Assembly (NCBI GenBank): GCA_964586835.1
Contig: CAZPIC010000037.1
Location: forward strand, 1 to 19,121
Direction of reading: 5' to 3'
DNA length: 19,121 nucleotides
Origin: CAZLYF01 sp964586835
GTDB taxonomy: Bacteria; Bacillota; Clostridia; Christensenellales; Aristaeellaceae
The translations under genes were made by a program, and so were the position numbers. The notes beneath the pieces were generated by a model. That model did no database searches. It worked only from the letters and a program-made list of their open reading frames with translations, and was not told the DNA's origin. Positions 15,784 to 19,121 of this stretch are shown here, piece after piece; position 1 is the first letter of the stretch; each line of letters opens with the position of its first letter.

Positions 15784-16386
15784 TCAGTGTTTGGATGCGG
15801 CCTCCCGCAGGCGGGCTTGTATGGCGCTGATGTCTGCAAGGACATCAGCATGCTTCCGGGTGAACATCTCCGTCTCGCCCGCAGCCTGCACACTTGAAAC
15901 AACTCGGACATACTCCCTCGCACCTGATACCTGCACCCCTGGAGCATCCTTGATAAACAGCTCCCTCAGCGCTGCGGGAAGCAGGATTCGGCCTTGGGCA
16001 TCAAAGCCACAGCTGTCAAAGGACAGCATGGAAAAACGTTCCAGAAACACTTCCGCACTCACATCTTCCCGGGCGAGGGATGCCAGCATATTCAGCTTGT
16101 CCTTCCATACCTTCAGCGGATACACCGCTATGCTTGTCTGGGAAATATTCACCCCCACAATGATCCTTTCGCCCAGCTTTTCCCGAAAGGCTTGAGGGAT
16201 GATCATCCGCCCTTTTGTGTCGATGCTGTGGTTGTACGCGCCAAAGAAACCGGTCACCTCTTCGTCTGTTTCAACGCTGTCAGACGGTTCTGACACGCGC
16301 GTGGTGACCGTGCCATCAGAGGCCGCAGTACGCGCGGCATGGGGATCCTTGCCGTTTTGAGGCACATCATCACCACCAATCACCAC
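15784..16386 (-). CDS. mraZ: Transcriptional regulator MraZ with N-terminal extension
   Basis: MraZ is the AbrB-fold DNA-binding regulator heading the division and wall cluster. The typical MraZ sequence starts at residue 47 (FFGAYNHSIDTKGRMIIPQAFREKLG), with the second SpoVT/AbrB-like half at FDSCGFDAQGRILLPAALREL. The frame opens about 45 residues earlier with a hydrophilic, low-complexity stretch, giving 200 residues against roughly 145-155 in the usual protein. The start is uncertain: GTG at 16386 lies about 14 nt after the predicted transcription start and has no clear ribosome binding site. Later GTG codons (16365, or near residue 45) are alternatives. rsmH, the usual next gene, is absent; the ftsL-like gene follows after 36 nt. 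Confidence 0.93.
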   Translation of the reverse strand: MVIGGDDVPQNGKDPHAARTAASDGTVTTRVSEPSDSVETDEEVTGFFGAYNHSIDTKGRMIIPQAFREKLGERIIVGVNISQTSIAVYPLKVWKDKLNMLASLAREDVSAEVFLERFSMLSFDSCGFDAQGRILLPAALRELFIKDAPGVQVSGAREYVRVVSSVQAAGETEMFTRKHADVLADISAIQARLREAASKH

Positions 16387-16406
16387 TTATTCCCGTTTAG
16401 AGACAC

Positions 16407-16436
16407 AATCTACCACCCCTTGGGAACAGACGTCAA
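16407..16436 (-). promoter_or_regulatory. Candidate promoter of mraZ and the dcw operon
   Basis: TTGACG (16436-16431) and TAGATT (16412-16407) on the - strand are separated by 18 bp. Transcription would start near 16400, about 14 nt upstream of the first possible mraZ start. The genes from mraZ to ftsQ are then packed closely enough to form one operon. Confidence 0.5.
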
Positions 16437-16675
16437 CAAATGAAGCCTTCTCAGCACAGTGTTTGGGTGTTCAGACGCTGTGAACTGATGTTTTAGGCAA
16501 ATTCATGCGAAAATACGTTCCCCTAATCTTTCACATATCGAGAACGTACTTTCTCATTCATTCATATATTGCTTCACATATATGGTTAATATGCTGTTAA
16601 ATATTGAACGAATTTGTATTAATTGACGAATTTGCTCGGCTTTGCCGCCATGTCTTCTTTGGCTTGCGCATACAA
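16437..16675. other. AT-rich intergenic region between mraZ and the metallophosphoesterase gene
   Basis: No gene is visible. The stretch at about 16500-16635 is markedly AT-rich. It holds an inverted repeat TACGTTC (16514-16520) / GAACGTA (16542-16548), a direct repeat ACGAATTTG (16608-16616 and 16626-16634) and two TTCACATAT copies. These could be protein-binding sites near the mraZ promoter, but I cannot assign them. Confidence 0.4.
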
Positions 16676-16676
16676 C

Positions 16677-16700
16677 AAAAACCCCGCCGAGCGGCGGGGG
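16677..16700 (-). terminator. Intrinsic terminator of the metallophosphoesterase operon
   Basis: On the - strand CCCCGCCG, a CT loop, and CGGCGGGG form a perfect 8-bp GC stem followed by five T residues. It begins 20 nt past the stop codon at 16720 and cleanly ends the two-gene unit. Confidence 0.92.
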
Positions 16701-16719
16701 ACAGGACTCTTGCCGGTCA

Positions 16720-17451
16720 TTAGAAGGAAAGCAGCTCCAGAACCGATGCAGAAGGAAGCTTACGCAGCCTGAAACCTAACCCATCGCAGGATGAGGGGAA
16801 ATACCTGACGCCGTCAATGGTCCCTTCGAACGCTCGATTGTTCGCTTGCCCGTGAAGGTGTCCATACACCACGTCGCTGACCCCGAAGGCTGTCATGAGC
16901 TCTGTCACGGGACTTCTCTCGCCCATTTCTCCCGTGGGGGGGAAATGCGTCATAGCGACGAGGCGCTTGTCGGGGCTGAGCGCCCTGGCTCTTGAGAGAG
17001 ACAGTTCCAGGCGCAGCAACTCCCGCCTGTAGATCCGTTCGTTTTCCGAATCATCCTCCCCCTCTGGTGCATTCCATCCCCTTGATCCCGCAAAAAGCGT
17101 GCCTTTGATCAATGCAGCGTTGTTCTGCAACGCGAGCATCCCCTTAGGAAGAGAGGCGCGCAGACGAGAAATGGATGCCCACCAGAAATCGTGGTTGCCC
17201 CGGATCATGATCTTCGTCCCCGGGAGAGACCCGATCCTCATCAGGTCCTCTCGGGCATCCTCAAGCTTGAGAGCCCAGCTGATATCCCCGGGGATCAGCA
17301 CCACATCCTCTTCACTCACGCGAGCCGCCCAGTCCGCAGCGATCTTTTCAAAATGGCCGTTCCAATGTTCTCCGAATACATCCATCGGCTTGAATCTTCC
17401 GCCTGGAAGGTGCAGATCGCCGATGGCAAATATACGGAAGCTGTCAGACAT
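16720..17451 (-). CDS. Calcineurin-like metallophosphoesterase
   Basis: This predicted cytoplasmic metal-dependent phosphoesterase has 243 residues and all core motifs of the calcineurin-like family in order: GDLHL (11-15), PGDISW (54-59), RGNHDFWW (84-91), a histidine in MTHFPPTG (H169) and YGHLHG (196-201). These residues would bind a dinuclear metal centre. The length and sequence resemble single-domain bacterial phosphoesterases of unknown substrate (YkuE/YmdB-like in fold only). No signal peptide or membrane segment is seen. Its ATG overlaps the upstream zinc-ribbon gene by 8 nt, so the two are probably translationally coupled and functionally linked. An intrinsic terminator follows at once. 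The substrate cannot be inferred from sequence. Confidence 0.9.
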   Translation of the reverse strand: MSDSFRIFAIGDLHLPGGRFKPMDVFGEHWNGHFEKIAADWAARVSEEDVVLIPGDISWALKLEDAREDLMRIGSLPGTKIMIRGNHDFWWASISRLRASLPKGMLALQNNAALIKGTLFAGSRGWNAPEGEDDSENERIYRRELLRLELSLSRARALSPDKRLVAMTHFPPTGEMGERSPVTELMTAFGVSDVVYGHLHGQANNRAFEGTIDGVRYFPSSCDGLGFRLRKLPSASVLELLSF

Positions 17452-17830
17452 CCTCTTCCTCTTCGTCGCTTTCCTGCGCTTCCTTTTCCTCTATTTCCTC
17501 CAGCGATAGGTCACCGCTCATTTCCTCATAGTCCGAATCGGGGTGCTCTTCTTTCGCGACCGGTGTCATCTCGTCCATTGTGCTGACTGAATCGCTGGTC
17601 ACATCCAGGGGCTGAATATCTTCACCCTCTTCTCCCGCTTCCTGCATTTCCTTGAGGCAGAAAATACAAACATCCTTTCCAGGCAGGGCGGGTGACTCGC
17701 TGCAGGCGCTGCAGATTTCCGGCTCTTCCCGGGCACCGCTGCCATGCATCTCCCTCCTGCACACCTTGCAATACTTCTCCGTGACTTCCATGTAGTTTAA
17801 CTCGCATCGCGGGCATTTGATCAGCGGCAT
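17444..17830 (-). CDS. Double zinc-ribbon protein with acidic C-terminal tail
   Basis: I do not recognise a named family. The 128-residue product has two modules with identical spacing, CX2C-X11-CX2C: cysteines 6, 9, 21, 24 and 40, 43, 55, 58. These are expected to bind two zinc ions. The last 68 residues are very acidic (29 Asp/Glu, 2 Lys), end in a DEEEEDV run, and look disordered. The open frame extends to 17941, but the ATG at 17830 is chosen because AAGGGG precedes it and the promoter at 17889-17917 lies inside the longer version. The stop overlaps the start of the metallophosphoesterase gene by 8 nt. A nucleic-acid-binding or adaptor role for the phosphoesterase is plausible but is inference only. 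Confidence 0.8.
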   Translation of the reverse strand: MPLIKCPRCELNYMEVTEKYCKVCRREMHGSGAREEPEICSACSESPALPGKDVCIFCLKEMQEAGEEGEDIQPLDVTSDSVSTMDEMTPVAKEEHPDSDYEEMSGDLSLEEIEEKEAQESDEEEEDV

Positions 17831-17844
17831 GGTTTTTCCCCTTT

Positions 17845-17866
17845 GCGCCAGGGCTTGGCTTGGCGC
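17845..17866 (-). promoter_or_regulatory. Leader hairpin before the zinc-ribbon gene
   Basis: In the predicted 5' leader, GCGCCA and TGGCGC form a 6-bp stem around a 10-nt loop, ending just before the AAAGGGG ribosome binding site. It could modulate translation or stabilise the transcript; no known riboswitch is recognised. Confidence 0.35.
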
Positions 17867-17888
17867 CTTCCCAATTTTTCGCAAACGG

Positions 17889-17917
17889 ATTATACCCTCC
17901 GTCTCCCCCCTTGACAA
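17889..17917 (-). promoter_or_regulatory. Promoter of the zinc-ribbon/metallophosphoesterase operon
   Basis: TTGTCA (17917-17912), exactly 17 bp, then the perfect -10 TATAAT (17894-17889) on the - strand. It fixes the gene start downstream at 17830 and gives a leader of about 50 nt. Confidence 0.88.
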
Positions 17918-18012
17918 GCCTGCAAGCAGGAGAGGGTACACGTCAGACTTGTATAGCTCTTATACGATTCAATACGTTGACCTCATTCAGGGCTGATGAT
18001 AAGGCCTTCTTC

Positions 18013-18041
18013 TTGCCATTCCCGTCGATAGAGTGTAGAAT
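18013..18041 (+). promoter_or_regulatory. Candidate promoter for the transposase-like locus
   Basis: TTGCCA (18013-18018), 17 bp, TAGAAT (18036-18041) on the + strand, about 75 nt upstream of the ATG at 18118. It points away from the divergent promoter at 17889-17917. A small palindrome, GTATA-gctct-TATAC (17951-17965), lies between the two. Confidence 0.4.
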
Positions 18042-18117
18042 AGATCTGTAGTTTCCCTGGCACCCTGCGCTGGGGTAACAGAGCAGTGTACGATCATTAT
18101 AAGCGAGGGATTGGGAG

Positions 18118-18462
18118 ATGGATCAGACAAACGATGCAATGTCCTGCAATGAAGCGCTGGAACACCTTATCTCTCTAGCGAAGAAGCCCTTGCTGTATGG
18201 ATCGCTCAGCGCAAGCAGAAATACGCGTACCCTGAAGGATGGGACCTCAGTGAAATCAGCGCCATATTACACAATCTCCCATGGATCCGCCAAGGGAACG
18301 GTCTCGAAACACGTTCCGCGGGGCAGGGAGGAAGTTTATCTGAATCGCCATAAAAACACAGTGGCTTTTCGAAAATCCGTGGATGCCTACATACAAAAGA
18401 AGAGTCGATTGAGCGATCTGGAGGATGCGCTGCCAGATAACAAGGTAAAAAAAACGCCTTAG
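18118..18462 (+). CDS. Small protein, possible N-terminal part of a transposase
   Basis: The 114-residue basic product has PYYTISHG, then KGTVSKHVPRGREEVYL and a helical KSVDAYIQKKSRLSDLEDAL segment. This pattern (GPYY-sheet, VP.., helical tail) resembles small domains fused to or encoded beside ISKra4-like and related bacterial transposases (DUF6788-like); the match is by eye only. A GAGGG site lies 8 nt before the ATG. The frame ends in TAG right after a run of eight A residues (18447-18454). A -1 shift on this run would continue into the next frame (NALEDILQSAGRET...), which carries the transposase-like sequence. It may therefore be the first half of a frameshifted IS protein. Confidence 0.55.
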   Translation: MDQTNDAMSCNEALEHLISLAKKPLLYGSLSASRNTRTLKDGTSVKSAPYYTISHGSAKGTVSKHVPRGREEVYLNRHKNTVAFRKSVDAYIQKKSRLSDLEDALPDNKVKKTP

Positions 18463-18830
18463 AAGACATCCTGCAATCAGCCGGAAGGGAGACAAGCCAC
18501 TTTATTTCAACCATGCTCAACCGCATGGGGTCGGGAACTCCTCTCTCAGCAGAGCTACTGGAACAGGGGTTCCGTTTTGCGATACTGAGCGACGCGGCCA
18601 GGGCGTTCGGCCTGCTGCTCGAAGCAGTGGACGCATCCCTTCAAGGAGAAGATTCTGCGTGCTGTTGCGGCGTTCGTCTCCCTTTGTATGCCAATAGCAA
18701 TCGCCGCAAGGAGATCATGACCCTGGTCGGGAAAGTAGCCGTTGAGCGGAGAGTCTATGTCTGCCCCAGTGCAGTCGGTGGATCCGATGGATTCACATCT
18801 CGACATTGCAGGGACCTGCACACTCAGAGT
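18441..18830 (+). pseudogene. Degraded ISKra4-like transposase fragment
   Basis: The frame entered by a -1 shift at the A8 run reads on through the ATG at 18513. It encodes a helical stretch (LLEQGFRFAILSDAARAFGLLLEAVDASLQGED), a cysteine cluster (CCCG), and then RRKEIMTLVGKVAVERRVYVCP. This pattern of zinc knuckle, R.K...T..G.V.VER.YY.C and second knuckle is characteristic of the N-terminal half of ISKra4-group transposases. The expected continuation, PMDSHLDIAGT, lies in another frame (about 18783-18815), so the gene is broken near 18770. Similarity fades by about 18830, and the catalytic DDE part is absent. Identification is by motif pattern without a database search. Confidence 0.55.
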
Positions 18831-18946
18831 GTCTAATCCATTATCACTCGGACGGAATCCTGGAAGGCTTTTAAAGTGTCCAGCGAGTGTCTATATCGAC
18901 GTGCTGAGTATTCCATGTGTATTCCTGCGAAAGATGGTTTGCTATC
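18831..18946. other. Unassigned stretch between the transposase fragment and the IS66 end
   Basis: No gene is recognised. AGTGTCYA occurs three times in and just before this stretch (18828-18835, 18875-18882, 18886-18893), and the first copy is the right half of a palindrome, ACACTC-A-GAGTGT (18820-18832). Spaced short direct repeats of this kind can mark the end of an insertion sequence, but the element is not identified. Confidence 0.3.
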
Positions 18947-19121
18947 GTAAGCGTCATAATACCACCCCGTCACTTACACTCGACTTGAGCCGCTTGACTC
19001 CAGGGCGCCAGCTTCTCAAGAACATCGTCGGTGAACGGGGCGGTTTCGGTCGGAAGCTTACGGAGTAGGAATCGTAGGTACTTGTAGGCATCCAGTCCAT
19101 TGAGTTTGGCAGTCTCTATGA
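18947..19121 (-). mobile_element. End of an IS66-family insertion sequence (continues outside the window)
   Basis: The terminus begins GTAAGCGTCATAATA at 18947 read on the + strand, matching the GTAA start typical of IS66-family inverted repeats. It lies 23 bp beyond the stop codon of an IS66-type transposase C terminus. The 8 bp outside it, TTGCTATC (18939-18946), would be the expected 8-bp target duplication; its partner lies outside the window. The rest of the element, including any tnpA/tnpB accessory genes, is not visible. Confidence 0.8.
18970..19121 (-). CDS. IS66-family transposase (TnpC), C-terminal fragment at the window edge
   Basis: Forty-nine complete codons are visible before the TGA at 18970-18972; the gene runs off the right edge. 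The residues ETAKLNGLDAYKYLRFLL, a KLPTE turn and VLEKLAPWS match the conserved C-terminal domain of IS66 transposases (ETAK.NGL.P..YL..LL..LP and ..LLPW). The reading frame is intact in the visible part. Function and intactness of the remainder cannot be judged. Confidence 0.88.
   Translation of the reverse strand, partial: IETAKLNGLDAYKYLRFLLRKLPTETAPFTDDVLEKLAPWSQAAQVECK

Noticed and set aside
17831..17941. Longer 165-residue form of the zinc-ribbon protein starting at 17941
   Set aside because: The near-perfect promoter at 17889-17917 lies inside it, and the ATG at 17830 has a good ribosome binding site and a natural MPLIKCPRC start.
18742..19068. 108-residue + strand open frame at the right end
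   Set aside because: Its start lies inside the broken transposase and its end is antisense to the IS66 transposase; only the short PMDSHLDIAGT part is meaningful.

Overview
The window reads as a chromosomal segment of a GC-rich Gram-positive bacterium, most likely Bacillota of the class Clostridia. The evidence is a glycine decarboxylase split into two P-protein subunits, a Clostridia-style division cluster headed by mraZ and ending in ftsQ(divIB)-ftsA-ftsZ, a meso-diaminopimelate-type MurE (DNPR motif), and strong Shine-Dalgarno sequences. This placement comes from gene content only.

Layout. Positions 1-445 hold no recognisable gene. Positions 459-838 hold an unusual tandem array of 13 small perfect or near-perfect palindromes, duplicated with a period of 211 bp. 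Directly after it, pgi (glucose-6-phosphate isomerase) is the only confidently assigned housekeeping gene on the + strand. It ends 4 bp from the end of an oppositely oriented glycine-cleavage operon, read as gcvT-gcvH-gcvPA-gcvPB-lplA on the - strand (7528 to 2324). LplA attaches lipoate to GcvH, so the operon carries the T, H and P components plus the lipoylation enzyme; the L-protein (lpd) is not here. Upstream, also on the - strand, is a division and wall cluster: mraZ-ftsL-like-murE-mraY-murD-ftsQ and then, behind its own promoter, ftsA-ftsZ. Relative to the usual dcw order it lacks rsmH, a division transpeptidase (ftsI/spoVD), murF, ftsW/spoVE, murG, murC and murB, yet the remaining genes are packed with 4-base start/stop overlaps. 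Beyond a noncoding AT-rich stretch is a two-gene - strand unit: a double zinc-ribbon protein with a strongly acidic tail, overlapping a calcineurin-type metallophosphoesterase. It has a near-consensus promoter and a strong intrinsic terminator.

The right end (about 18,000-19,121) is mobile-element debris: a two-frame + strand transposase-like locus resembling the ISKra4 group, with an A8 run at the frame junction and a later frame break, and then the end of an IS66-family element running out of the window (49 C-terminal transposase residues on the - strand and a GTAAGCG terminus at 18947).

The most interesting candidate for something undescribed is the palindrome array upstream of pgi. Its hairpins differ in arm sequence but keep pairing through compensatory changes, most have GNA or GNRA loops closed by C-G, and they are joined by short pyrimidine-rich linkers ending in CAC. 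The pared-down dcw cluster is second.
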